Shown here one piece after another: positions 1 to 8,131 of a DNA stretch of 64,000 nt; positions within the stretch are counted from its first letter, which is position 1, and every line of letters starts with the position of its first letter. A program made the position numbers and the translations under genes. This stretch comes from Thermoactinomyces mirandus. GTDB taxonomy: Bacteria; Bacillota; Bacilli; Thermoactinomycetales; Thermoactinomycetaceae. The stretch lies in NCBI RefSeq assembly GCF_013868055.1, contig NZ_JACEOL010000014.1:62001-126000 (forward strand). Reading direction: 5' to 3'. Under the pieces are notes generated by a model. It worked only from the letters and a program-made list of their open reading frames with translations. It was not told the DNA's origin and searched no databases.

Positions 1-166
1 TAATTTATCAGGGGAATTTTAGATCGTTTAGAGTTTTCATCCGTCGTTTGTCGAAATTAACTGAAAACAGGTGCTTGAAGACTGAAAACGCTGGCAGGAA
101 ATACTCACGTAATGTTCAATTCAACATGAAGCTGTCGTGGTAAAGGAAATAATATGAGGATCGTTG

Positions 167-194
167 TTGAATAATTACATCAAATCTTTAAAAT
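167..194 (+). promoter_or_regulatory. Candidate nrdR promoter
   Basis: TTGAAT at 167-172 and TAAAAT at 189-194 with a 16-nt spacer lie about 80 bases upstream of nrdR. The stretch from 1 to this site is AT-rich and I see no gene in it. The match to a sigma-A promoter is fair, not perfect. Confidence 0.4.
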
Positions 195-275
195 GATAAT
201 ATAACTTTTTAAGACCCATGAAGGTTTGGCTGAACAATCAATAAACTTTGGAATCAAGTTTGGAGGTATGGATCC

Positions 276-770
276 TTGAGATGCCCTTTTTGCGGAAATC
301 ATGGCAGCCGTGTTCTGGATTCCCGCCCCGTTCACGAAGGACGGGCAATCCGGCGGCGCAGGGAATGTGAAAAATGCGAACAACGATTTACCACTTTTGA
401 AACGGTTGAAGAACAACCTTTGATTGTTATAAAAAAAGATGGCAGCCGTGAAGAGTTCAGCCGCGAGAAACTGTTGCGGGGCTTAATCCGTGCCTGTGAA
501 AAAAGGCCGGTTCCTCTTGCCAAGCTGGAAGAAGTTGTTGCTGATATTGAGAGAAAGCTCCGGCAGGGCGGTGTTGCGGAAGTTCCGTCAAAAAAGATCG
601 GAGAAATGGTAATGGAACGGCTGGTCGATATTGATGAGGTCTCTTATGTACGCTTTGCCTCGGTTTATCGCCAGTTTAAGGATATCAATGTTTTTGTCAG
701 TGAACTTGAGGATTTGCTGCAACGCTCCCAAAAGGCATTGGCGGAAGAAAAAAAACAAGATTCCCAGTAG
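276..770 (+). CDS. nrdR: Transcriptional repressor NrdR
   Basis: ATP/dATP-sensing zinc-finger repressor of ribonucleotide reductase genes. The 164-residue protein begins with a zinc ribbon (Cys3, Cys6, Cys31, Cys34) followed by an ATP-cone domain from about residue 46 to 136 (opening [16 protein letters not shown]). Both are family hallmarks, and the length is slightly above the usual 150-155. I chose the TTG at 276 because GGAGG at 262-266 is well placed and the family starts MRCPFC. It lies just upstream of dnaB, as in Bacillus. No NrdR-type operator was identified in the short upstream region. Confidence 0.96.
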   Translation: MRCPFCGNHGSRVLDSRPVHEGRAIRRRRECEKCEQRFTTFETVEEQPLIVIKKDGSREEFSREKLLRGLIRACEKRPVPLAKLEEVVADIERKLRQGGVAEVPSKKIGEMVMERLVDIDEVSYVRFASVYRQFKDINVFVSELEDLLQRSQKALAEEKKQDSQ

Positions 771-865
771 ATTTTGGAGGAAAATGGGATTTGGCGAACG
801 GGCATGATCCTGTGATAAAATGATACAACCAAAAGGGGTAGAGTAGTACTGGAGGGGGCCAAACC

Positions 866-2305
866 ATGGCAATTTTTTGGAAAGATGCAGGTTGGTGTTG
901 TCGTACCCATCGCCCGATGCACCATGCTGACCTTATTGGACTCATTCATTTATATCAGCCGATTGTAGGATCTCAAGCCATCTCATTGTACCTGACCCTG
1001 GTCTATCAAGTTCCCCTTCATCGAGCCGGGATTTCTGAGATGCATACGCATTCCTATTTGTTGCAGCTGTGTTCGTTTACCTATGATGAGTTGCTGGAGG
1101 CCAGATATCTCCTGGAAGGGATTGGACTTGTCAATACTTATGAAATAAGGGATGACGATCAGCTTTATTATGAATACGAATTGATTCCGCCCCTTACACC
1201 GGCAAAATTTTTCCAGAGCGATATTTTAAGTATCAGCCTGTACAATTCGCTGGGAAATGAACGGTATTTTGTGCTGAAAGACTGGTTTATCGGAAATTCC
1301 CACTTGCAGAAAATAGAACGGGAACAGCGCGGGAAAAACATTACCCGCACTTTTCAGGAAGTATTTGATAATATTTCACCGGCAGATCTGACCAAACAAG
1401 CTGAGCGGGAAAAGGAAATGGCAGAGCCGGTTGCCAAAATTGATGAAAGCCTGCATGAGGGCAAGCTTCCGGAACTGGGTCTGGATGTTGACTTTTCCAT
1501 GCTGGAAATGCGCCTGTCCCATCTGGTTGATAAAAACGTCTGGACGGAATCCTTGAAACAGGAACTGCAGGAAATTTGCTTTTTGTATCAGCTGGATGAC
1601 TGGGCCATCCTGAAAGCACTGCAAAATCCTTATGTTACGAGTCATGGGAAAATTCATCTGGATCGCTTGCGTTCTTTTATCAAAAAAGAATACCGCTTGC
1701 AGTTTGGAAGTGCACCTATCGTTTTACGCAGGAAGAACTCGCAAAAATCACAGAAAGAAAAAGAAAAGAAGTCTTCGGATACCAAAAAGGTCCTTTCAGA
1801 AGAAGAAAAGCATTTTCAACAGCTGGCTAAAATTTCACCTTTGCAGTTATTGGACTATTACCAGAAAGGGGCGCGGATTCCGGCCAGTGATGTGGAACTG
1901 GTGGAATCACTCATCCATCAATACGGATTGCCGTCCGGTGTTGTCAATGTTCTGTTGGAATATGTTCTGCTCAAATATGATTATAAACTTCCGCGCAAAC
2001 TGGTGGAAAAAATCGCGGGACAATGGAAACGGCTGGGAATCGAATCGGTTGAAGGGGCATTGGAACAGGCGAAAAAAGAAGAGTGGGAAATGAAAAAGAA
2101 AAAGACGCGTTCCTCTTCAAAAACAACTGCCAAAAAACCGGAAAAATTGCCGCATGTATTGCAAATGCAAATGGAACAATCCGACCAATCCGCCAAACCG
2201 GAATCAAAAGAGGACTGGTCAGATCAGCAAGCGCAAATTCGTGCCAAACTGCGTTTGATGAATGAACGGTTCATAGCAAATAAAAAAGGCAAAGAAAAAT
2301 TGTAA
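866..2305 (+). CDS. dnaB: Replication initiation and membrane attachment protein DnaB (Bacillus type)
   Basis: Primosomal co-loader that, with DnaD and DnaI, brings the replicative helicase to oriC and to stalled forks in Bacillales. It is not the E. coli DnaB helicase. The 479-residue length fits the family (about 470). The N-terminal region (about 20-130) has the helical DnaB/DnaD-like fold sequence, and a second DnaD-like domain lies at about 320-400 (SPLQLLDYYQKGARIP...). A highly charged Lys/Glu linker and tail flank it. The start is ATG 866 with GGAGGGGG at 852-859. The gene follows nrdR as in Bacillus, but dnaI, normally the next gene, is displaced about 3.3 kb downstream behind tRNA genes. 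Confidence 0.93.
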   Translation: MAIFWKDAGWCCRTHRPMHHADLIGLIHLYQPIVGSQAISLYLTLVYQVPLHRAGISEMHTHSYLLQLCSFTYDELLEARYLLEGIGLVNTYEIRDDDQLYYEYELIPPLTPAKFFQSDILSISLYNSLGNERYFVLKDWFIGNSHLQKIEREQRGKNITRTFQEVFDNISPADLTKQAEREKEMAEPVAKIDESLHEGKLPELGLDVDFSMLEMRLSHLVDKNVWTESLKQELQEICFLYQLDDWAILKALQNPYVTSHGKIHLDRLRSFIKKEYRLQFGSAPIVLRRKNSQKSQKEKEKKSSDTKKVLSEEEKHFQQLAKISPLQLLDYYQKGARIPASDVELVESLIHQYGLPSGVVNVLLEYVLLKYDYKLPRKLVEKIAGQWKRLGIESVEGALEQAKKEEWEMKKKKTRSSSKTTAKKPEKLPHVLQMQMEQSDQSAKPESKEDWSDQQAQIRAKLRLMNERFIANKKGKEKL

Positions 2306-2546
2306 TCATACTTGTGTCATGAATGGACTTGCTGTTTGTCGTTGCTTTTGCAAAAGAACATGAAACGGCTAATAAAGAGGATTGTGGATTGGATGAAAGG
2401 AGAAAATAACCGGGTGCAGGATCTGGCGGACCTAACGACAGGTTCAGGAAGGATGGATTTATGGTCGCTTGCCTGGTGGTTCTCTCTCCATCTCTTGACG
2501 GGCCGAGCTTCTCGGGGGATGGAGAGTAAAATCTTTACAAAAAATC
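2306..2546. other. Intergenic, no supported gene
   Basis: The gap between dnaB and the tRNA promoter. A short open frame exists at 2312-2572, but it has no convincing ribosome site and resembles nothing I know. I see no terminator for dnaB here. Confidence 0.5.
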
Positions 2547-2575
2547 TTGCAACGATTGCTTTATCATGTTAAAAT
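2547..2575 (+). promoter_or_regulatory. Promoter of the tRNA Phe-Gly-Leu cluster
   Basis: TTGCAA (2547-2552), a 17-nt spacer and TAAAAT (2570-2575) stand 28 bases upstream of tRNA-Phe. This is a near-consensus sigma-A promoter. Confidence 0.75.
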
Positions 2576-2602
2576 AGCATTTGTCGGCAATAAAATACAT
2601 AA

Positions 2603-2678
<76 letters not shown>

Positions 2679-2681
2679 TGT

Positions 2682-2756
2682 GCGGAAGTGGCTCAGGGGT
2701 AGAGCATCGCCTTGCCAAGGCGAGGGTCGCGGGTTCGAATCCCGTCTTCCGCTCCA
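2682..2756 (+). tRNA. tRNA-Gly (GCC)
   Basis: A 75-nt cloverleaf with acceptor GCGGAAG/CTTCCGC, anticodon GCC in CTTGCCAAG, T loop GGTTCGAATCC and an encoded CCA. It starts 4 nt after tRNA-Phe and so is co-transcribed. Confidence 0.97.
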
Positions 2757-2765
2757 TATGAATAT

Positions 2766-2855
2766 GCCGGGGTGGCGGAATTGGCAGACGCACAGGACTT
2801 AAAATCCTGCGGTGGGTGTACCACCGTGTCGGTTCGAGTCCGACCCTCGGCACCA
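2766..2855 (+). tRNA. tRNA-Leu (TAA)
   Basis: A 90-nt class II tRNA with acceptor GCCGGGG/CCTCGGC, anticodon TAA in ACTTAAAAT, a long variable arm, T loop GGTTCGAGTCC and an encoded CCA. Its last 75 nt recur exactly at 6649-6723. A terminator follows at once. Confidence 0.97.
2781..2855 (+). repeat. 75-bp direct repeat, copy 1 (tRNA-Leu 3' part)
   Basis: The 3' 75 nt of the intact tRNA-Leu gene, identical base for base to 6649-6723, 3868 bp away. Duplication of a tRNA 3' end is what site-specific integration leaves behind, but I see no integrase between the copies. Confidence 0.95.
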
Positions 2856-2861
2856 TGGCGT

Positions 2862-2893
2862 AATCCCCTGCTTAATAATAGGCGGGGTTTTTA
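2862..2893 (+). terminator. Terminator after the tRNA cluster
   Basis: CCCCTGC and GCGGGG form a stem around an AT-rich loop, followed by TTTTTATTAT. It lies just past the tRNA-Leu CCA end. Confidence 0.75.
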
Positions 2894-3510
2894 TTATAAG
2901 AGAGGATCTGTTTGTAAGGGAACGTAAGCGGTGGAAGTGATGTTTTACCGGTAAAATGAAAAAGTAAAACGGTTATTTACGTAATCGTTAATAAAGCGGT
3001 CGTTAATAAAGCGGTCAATGGTATTTCTGGCAAACACACAGAGGAAGAACACAGATTAGCAAAAGAGGTCGTTCAAGACTGCGTGCTCTGCTTTTCCGTA
3101 GTGTTCTGCCACTCGTTGCCAAAAAATCCTGAGTTTCATGCTTATCATCAGCATTTTACCAGTCGCTATCACCATCCTTTATGTAAAAGAAAGCCGCTAA
3201 TCGCTCTTTGTTGTAAACTGATTTGTTTATTCTTTTCGGGCCATAGATCCTGTAAAGAAGCTTACTCAGCCTCCCGCCGTTATATTCAGATGAACAGGAA
3301 CCATGTAAATTAGAGTTTAGTCCCGTATCTAAATACTTATAACACATAATAAAAGGCGCTAAACTGTTGTTTCGGGGCGCCTTTTTAATGATTAAAATCT
3401 CATTGAGTTGAACAAAGAAGATAAACGATTAATAAAAACAAGAGTAACCATTTTCCCGTAACGATAAAATGTATTCTTGGGAAATGGTTTTCGTTATAAT
3501 TTAGTTGTTT
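2894..3510. other. Accessory intergenic stretch without a supported gene
   Basis: About 600 bases with no reading frame I can support. It contains a 15-bp tandem duplication (CGTTAATAAAGCGGT at 2986-3000 and 3001-3015), a terminator-like hairpin at 3351-3386 (AAAAGGCGC/GCGCCTTTT), and a second inverted repeat, AACCATTTTCCC at 3446-3457 with GGGAAATGGTT at 3479-3489. It looks like decayed accessory DNA next to tRNA-Leu. Confidence 0.5.
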
Positions 3511-3573
3511 TTATTTACGTTCGGTTTCATCATCGTCGCCTATTTTAACAAACGGCAGTTTAATTAATAACAT
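3511..3573 (-). CDS. Putative 20-residue micro-ORF overlapping the end of the HTH-TPR pseudogene
   Basis: Read on the minus strand, an ATG at 3573 opens a 20-codon frame (MLLIKLPFVKIG then DDDETERK) that overlaps the last codons of the TPR pseudogene in another frame. GTGAGG sits about 7 nt upstream. A second ATG at 3582 would give 23 residues. Hydrophobic start, acidic and basic tail and position directly after a TPR regulator recall RRNPPA-type signalling peptides. Whether it is translated is inference, and its regulator is broken here. Confidence 0.3.
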   Translation of the reverse strand: MLLIKLPFVKIGDDDETERK

Positions 3574-4745
3574 ATATCTCATCCTCACTTTGCAAATTTA
3601 GTTCTTGCTGAATGTTAAAAAGTTTGTTGGCGTAAGTATTCCATTCGCTTTTTAAACCCATCTTAGCATAAAGATTTGTTAACTGCAGTAATGCAGTATG
3701 TTGCCGTTGCTTATGCCCGCTTTTTTCGGAAACTCTTTCAGCTTCTTGATAATAATGTACAGCTTCTTCAAATTTATCCTGTGCCAGATAGATATTACCG
3801 CCTACAATAAACACTTTGGACAATCGGTAAAGCTGAGAAATATTTTGTGCAATCTTCAAGGCATTTGTAATGCATTCTTCGGCATTTCCCCAATTTTTTT
3901 CATGTGCGTGTATGATAGCTAAATAAGTTAGTGCGTCAATCTGACCACGTGGAAATTAGCGCTCATAATCGTAATTGAGTACCATTTCAAAACGTTCCTT
4001 AGCTTTGTCAATTTGCTTTTGTAATAAATATATACTACCTAAGACAGTGACTAAATCAAGATAATAATTTTGAATTCGGTTGTGGCGAGCAATAGTTATT
4101 CCCTGGTTGCATACATCTATTGCTTCTGAATATTTTTTCGTTTTTCTTAATATAATCGACCTGAATTTATACAGATTAAGAAGCACGTTCACGCTATCTA
4201 TATGAGGGATAAACTCAAATCTCATCCAAGGTTTGTTTTTCAGCGTCATATTGCAATGAATCGAGAAGATAAAGAATTTTATTACTGTTTAACGGATATT
4301 TAATTTTGTCTTTTCTGTCTTTACTTTCATCATATGTTATTACAGAAATTAAGCCCATACTGGTTATATAAGCGAATAGCAAATTTATAGAGTTTTTCGG
4401 CTCTCTCAAAGTCCTTTTTTGCCTGGTAACATCGACCTTCCAAGTAAGTATAGTAAGGTGCAAGCGGGTGATAACGTTTTATAGTGATTTCTTTTAACAT
4501 TTGTGTGGCTTTTTTATACTTTCGATTGTCTAACATAGAATTAATCATTTCTAGTTGAAACGTTAACGATTCTATCCGGTGTTGTTCTTCGCTTACCAAC
4601 TCTTTCAGACTTTTTTTAGTAAGTCCTAGTTTTTTAAAATATCTTTCAGCGTTTTTTCATCCACATTACCATAGCCTCTTTTGATGTTCGAGATTGTACC
4701 ATTCTGTATTAATTTAACGCAAGGAAGAAATAAGGGGGTTAACAT
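3560..4745 (-). pseudogene. Broken HTH-TPR transcriptional regulator
   Basis: Minus-strand pieces in several frames line up with the intact 441-residue HTH-TPR regulator at 47537-48862. Near 4745-4650 there is a helix-turn-helix remnant (IQNGTISNIKRGYGNVDEKT, matching ISFATISSIERG in the paralog). Next comes a first TPR block (YTYLEGRCYQAKKDFERAEK, 4330-4599), a block at 3956-4249 (QKQIDKAKERFEMVL), and a last block at 3560-3859 (QDKFEEAVHYYQEAERVSEK). At least three frame changes separate them, one near 4650 in a run of A residues. The original protein was probably a peptide-responsive XRE-TPR (RRNPPA-like) regulator. As it stands it cannot make a full-length product. Confidence 0.75.
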
Positions 4746-4951
4746 AAGTGCAACATCAAGAAATCATCTTTTTCTTGGAAGCAGGCAACTTTTTTCTGGT
4801 TGTAGGAACTGAAACATTCGGAAAGCGACCATCAACCGAACAGTAACAACATTTTGCAAATGACTTATGTCGACGGCGTATGGATGTACTTACAGTAACA
4901 ACTGGGCACCGGTTTTTTTCCGATGCCTGATCGAAACGGAGGGTGTCGGAA

Positions 4952-5107
4952 ATGGCGGATAAAATGGTGACTTATATACCGATTGAGGTCGAAGAAGCCA
5001 TCGTAAAGTATGTCTTGGGAGAAAGCGTCTGGGTTCAAAATATAAACCGAATGAGTGGGTACAGTTTGAACGGCGTTGGAACGGTCTGCCACTGTTCGAT
5101 GACGTAA
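4952..5107 (+). CDS. Small unknown protein, possibly frameshifted
   Basis: A 51-codon frame with a good ribosome site (GGAGGG at 4938-4943, 8 nt from ATG 4952). It starts MADKMVTYIPIEVEEAIVKY. I recognise no family. After about residue 27 the neighbouring frame reads on in protein-like fashion (WVQFERRWNGLPLFDD...) to about 5190, so a longer ancestral gene may have lost its frame. It lies between the TPR pseudogene and dnaI in the tRNA-Leu-bounded stretch. Confidence 0.35.
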   Translation: MADKMVTYIPIEVEEAIVKYVLGESVWVQNINRMSGYSLNGVGTVCHCSMT

Positions 5108-5380
5108 GGGACAAGTGTGGAGTATGGCGTGATTCCGAGTTAAAAACGGCTTTTCATATAAAGCAGGAAATAATCCTCAGTACGAAATAAATTTGGAAGG
5201 AAGGTATATGACGAATGCGGTTTAGGCGTAAAACATTCCCCCGTCTGCCGCCTGTTTTCTGAATTTACGGAATCACGACAGGTATGGATATAAATCTATT
5301 GACCTATTGGCGCTGAAAAGAGGTGATGTGGCAAAGAAATTCAACTGAATCTGAATAAACAAAAGAAAGGGAGATAACTT

Positions 5381-5566
5381 ATGCCTTGGTGGACTGAAGG
5401 CAAGGATGGTCCGGAAGAGTATCGATGCGATGAATGTAATAGGTGGTATGCTGGTCAACCGGAATGCAGGTATGAGGATAATGTTTTTTGTTCAAAATCC
5501 TGTTTGGGTAGGTTTAGGCGCAGGGAAATAGACGGTGATGATGACGAAGGCTATTCGTTTTGGTAA
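5381..5566 (+). CDS. Small Cys-rich zinc-ribbon-like protein
   Basis: A 61-residue protein of unknown function with AAAGGGAG at 5366-5373, 7 nt before ATG 5381. Cys pairs CDEC (about residue 16) and CSKSC (about 38) are spaced like a treble-clef or zinc-ribbon knuckle. The tail is very acidic (EIDGDDDEGYSFW). It sits about 80 bases upstream of dnaI on the same strand. Zinc binding is inferred from Cys spacing only. Confidence 0.6.
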   Translation: MPWWTEGKDGPEEYRCDECNRWYAGQPECRYEDNVFCSKSCLGRFRRREIDGDDDEGYSFW

Positions 5567-5648
5567 AACCTTATATAGTCAAGCTTTCCTTTTTATGCTA
5601 ACATTTCGATAAAGGACTAACTTGCTGAAAAAGGAGGGATGCAAACCA

Positions 5649-6608
5649 ATGAAGCGCATGAATAATATTTTAGCCAAAAATAAATTCAACACAAAGATGA
5701 TTGATAAGCGGGCAGAAGCTATAATGAACCATCCGTATGTAGTCAAGTTCCTTTTAAATAATCAGGAAGAAATTACTCAATCACAACTAAGACCTTTTTT
5801 GTCTAAATTAAATCAGTATATCCGCGAACTGGATCACTGCAAAGAGTGTCCTGGCCTGGAAAAATGCCCCAACTTGATGCGTGGTCATTATCCGTCCCTC
5901 CAGGCATATGCAGGGAATCTTGATATCACGATGAAGCAATGTACGAAGTTACATAACTACTATACGGAACAAAACAGAAAAAAACTGATTCAATGTCATG
6001 TAATGCCGAAAGAAGTACAGGTTGCCACTTTTAATGCGATAGAGATAGATAACAACCGATTAAAAGCGATTGATCTTGCCATAGAATTTTGTAATCAGTA
6101 CATTGCAGGAAGCAAAGCAGGCGGGCTATATCTGTATGGAGCATTTGGAGTGGGGAAAAGTTACATTGCGGGGGCGATTGCAAATACACTGGCAGATTGC
6201 GATATCCCTGTTCTTATGGTGCACACGCCATCCCTTGTCAATGAAATGCGGGATGCGATCGCGGAAGCCATGCAAGGAAACAGACTAAGCCATACGGTAA
6301 GCAGTAAACTTGAATTGCTCGGCTCCACACCTGTATTGGTTTTAGATGATATCGGCACGGAAAACTATTCCGCCTGGATTCGTGATCATGTATTTGGCGT
6401 GATTTTGCAAAATCGCATTTCTGAACAACTCCCTACCATTTATACATCGAACCTGACCCTGGACGAATTGGAGCAGGCATTATCGTGGATTAGTAATAAA
6501 GGGCAAATGTATGAGGACAAAGCAGGAGCAAGAAGAATAATGGAGCGTATTCGTCCTTATGTCATTCCGGTAGAAGTAGGGGGAAGAAACCGCAGATATG
6601 ACAAATAA
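5649..6608 (+). CDS. dnaI: Helicase loader DnaI
   Basis: AAA+ ATPase that loads the replicative helicase DnaC in Bacillales. The 319-residue protein has the N-terminal helicase-binding zinc module, with Cys64, Cys67, Cys73 and His80 spaced as in B. subtilis DnaI. It also has Walker A GAFGVGKS (about 176) and Walker B LVLDDIG. I chose ATG 5649 because AAGGAGGG at 5631-5638 is ideally placed; the in-frame TTG at 5622 lacks a site. The gene normally follows dnaB directly. Here it is separated from dnaB by tRNAs and decayed genes and lies between two copies of the tRNA-Leu 3' end. The full N-terminal domain suggests a cellular rather than phage loader. Confidence 0.93.
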   Translation: MKRMNNILAKNKFNTKMIDKRAEAIMNHPYVVKFLLNNQEEITQSQLRPFLSKLNQYIRELDHCKECPGLEKCPNLMRGHYPSLQAYAGNLDITMKQCTKLHNYYTEQNRKKLIQCHVMPKEVQVATFNAIEIDNNRLKAIDLAIEFCNQYIAGSKAGGLYLYGAFGVGKSYIAGAIANTLADCDIPVLMVHTPSLVNEMRDAIAEAMQGNRLSHTVSSKLELLGSTPVLVLDDIGTENYSAWIRDHVFGVILQNRISEQLPTIYTSNLTLDELEQALSWISNKGQMYEDKAGARRIMERIRPYVIPVEVGGRNRRYDK

Positions 6609-6648
6609 ATGTCCTTTGACGCTGCCCGAAGGGAGTTGTTTTTTACAT

Positions 6649-6723
6649 TTGGCAGACGCACAGGACTTAAAATCCTGCGGTGGGTGTACCACCGTGTCGG
6701 TTCGAGTCCGACCCTCGGCACCA
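6649..6723 (+). repeat. 75-bp direct repeat, copy 2 (orphan tRNA-Leu 3' fragment)
   Basis: An exact copy of bases 2781-2855 starting 40 bases after dnaI. It lacks the first 15 nt of the tRNA (acceptor 5' strand and part of the D arm) and so cannot fold as a functional tRNA. A strong terminator follows. It resembles an attachment-site remnant. Confidence 0.93.
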
Positions 6724-6732
6724 AAAATGTCA

Positions 6733-6774
6733 CTTGCTTTCCAGAAATCATTTTGGGAAAGCAGTTTTTTTTAT
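6733..6774 (+). terminator. Terminator after the tRNA-Leu fragment
   Basis: TGCTTTCC (6735-6742) pairs with GGAAAGCA (6756-6763), followed by a run of eight T. It would end transcription of dnaI, and is also a plausible native terminator of the original tRNA-Leu gene. Confidence 0.85.
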
Positions 6775-6908
6775 TTTAGTAAAAAAATTAAGGAGAAGGA
6801 AGCCATGGTGATCTTTTCTTTCCCCGGGATCTGCCGATTTGTGATACGATGGACATGATGTCTTTAATTATATGGAGATCAGCCTGAACTTGGGAGGTTG
6901 AATGATAT

Positions 6909-8021
6909 ATGTCAAAGATTGATCCAATTATTGAAAGGGCCTTGAGTGGAGAACGATTAGGGTTTGAAGACGGAATTGCCCTTTGGGAAAGTGATGAAAT
7001 CGAAAAAATGGGCTGGGCTGCAGACCGGATTATGAAGAAGTGGCATCCTGAACCCATTACCACTTTTGTGATTGGGCGCAACATCAATTATTCCAATGTT
7101 TGCGATACGTACTGCCGTTTTTGTGCATTTTACCGCCGGCCCGGTTCCGGGGACGGGTATGTGTTGTCCAACGAGGAAATTTTGCAAAAAATCAGGGAAA
7201 CGGTGGATGTAGGCGGTACGGAGATCCTGATGCAGGGCGGTACGCATCCGGACTTGCCGTTTGAATTTTATACAGGCCTGTTAAGGGAGATCAAAAAGCA
7301 TTTCCCTGACATCACCATGCACTCATTTTCGCCGGCGGAGATCATGCGGATGAAAAAGGTCTCCCGTCTCCCGCTGGAAGAAGTTATCCGACGTTTGAAA
7401 GAAGCCGGATTGGATTCCATTCCCGGCGGCGGGGCAGAAATCCTTGATGATGAAATACGCAGGAAAATCAGCCGTCTGAAAGGTTCCTGGCGTGATTGGA
7501 TGAATGTGATGCAAACCGCCCATCGGCTGGGCATGAGTACGACTGCCACGATGGTGATCGGTTTTGGAGAGACCTTTGAACAACGCATCAATCATCTGTT
7601 GCGGATCAGGCAGGCACAAGATGAGACAAAAGGCTTTTTGGCTTTTATTGTCTGGACATTCCAGCCTGACAATACCAATCTGAAACGGGAAAAACTGGGG
7701 CCCGGGGATTATTTGAAATCTGTTGCCATTGCCCGCATGATGTTGGACAATATTCCCAACATCCAGTCTTCCTGGGTAACCATGGGAGCCGAAACAGGGA
7801 AAAAATCCCTGCAATTCGGATGTAATGATTTTGGCAGCACCATGATTGAGGAAAATGTGGTATCGGCTGCCGGAACCTCTTTCAAGCTGAACACCAATCT
7901 GATTTTGCAATTGATCCGTGAAGCCGGAAAAACCCCCGCACAACGGAATACAAAATATGAAATATTGCGCGTATTCCGCGACGGGGAATATACTGAACGG
8001 GATTTTGTCATGCAAAATTGA
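6909..8021 (+). CDS. mqnC: Cyclic dehypoxanthinyl futalosine synthase MqnC (radical SAM)
   Basis: Catalyses cyclisation of dehypoxanthinyl futalosine in the futalosine route to menaquinone. The 370-residue protein has the radical-SAM cluster motif Cys65-Cys69-Cys72 (CDTYCRFC) and the downstream GGTEILMQGGTHPDLP and IPGGGAEIL motifs of the MqnC/MqnE/CofH group. HSFSPAEI and the length favour MqnC over MqnE. The start is ATG 6909 behind GGGAGG. The gene stands alone; no other mqn or classical men gene is visible. A strong terminator follows. Confidence 0.92.
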   Translation: MSKIDPIIERALSGERLGFEDGIALWESDEIEKMGWAADRIMKKWHPEPITTFVIGRNINYSNVCDTYCRFCAFYRRPGSGDGYVLSNEEILQKIRETVDVGGTEILMQGGTHPDLPFEFYTGLLREIKKHFPDITMHSFSPAEIMRMKKVSRLPLEEVIRRLKEAGLDSIPGGGAEILDDEIRRKISRLKGSWRDWMNVMQTAHRLGMSTTATMVIGFGETFEQRINHLLRIRQAQDETKGFLAFIVWTFQPDNTNLKREKLGPGDYLKSVAIARMMLDNIPNIQSSWVTMGAETGKKSLQFGCNDFGSTMIEENVVSAAGTSFKLNTNLILQLIREAGKTPAQRNTKYEILRVFRDGEYTERDFVMQN

Positions 8022-8070
8022 CCGGTTTATGTTTGTAAAAATGGCTCAAATAAAAGCCATAAAAGTACGG

Positions 8071-8112
8071 AACGCTAAACATCCTGAAACGGCAGGGAGT
8101 TTAGCGTTTTTA
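8071..8112 (+). terminator. Terminator after mqnC
   Basis: AACGCTAAAC (8071-8080) pairs with GTTTAGCGTT (8099-8108), followed by further T residues. Confidence 0.85.
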
Positions 8113-8131
8113 GATTGAGTGGGTGCTTCAG

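Noticed and set aside
3083-3347. Short frames on both strands near 3.1-3.3 kb
   Set aside because: No ribosome site, no family resemblance, odd composition.
6598-6858. Plus-strand frame of 86 codons after dnaI
   Set aside because: It runs through the tRNA-Leu fragment and terminator and has no ribosome site.
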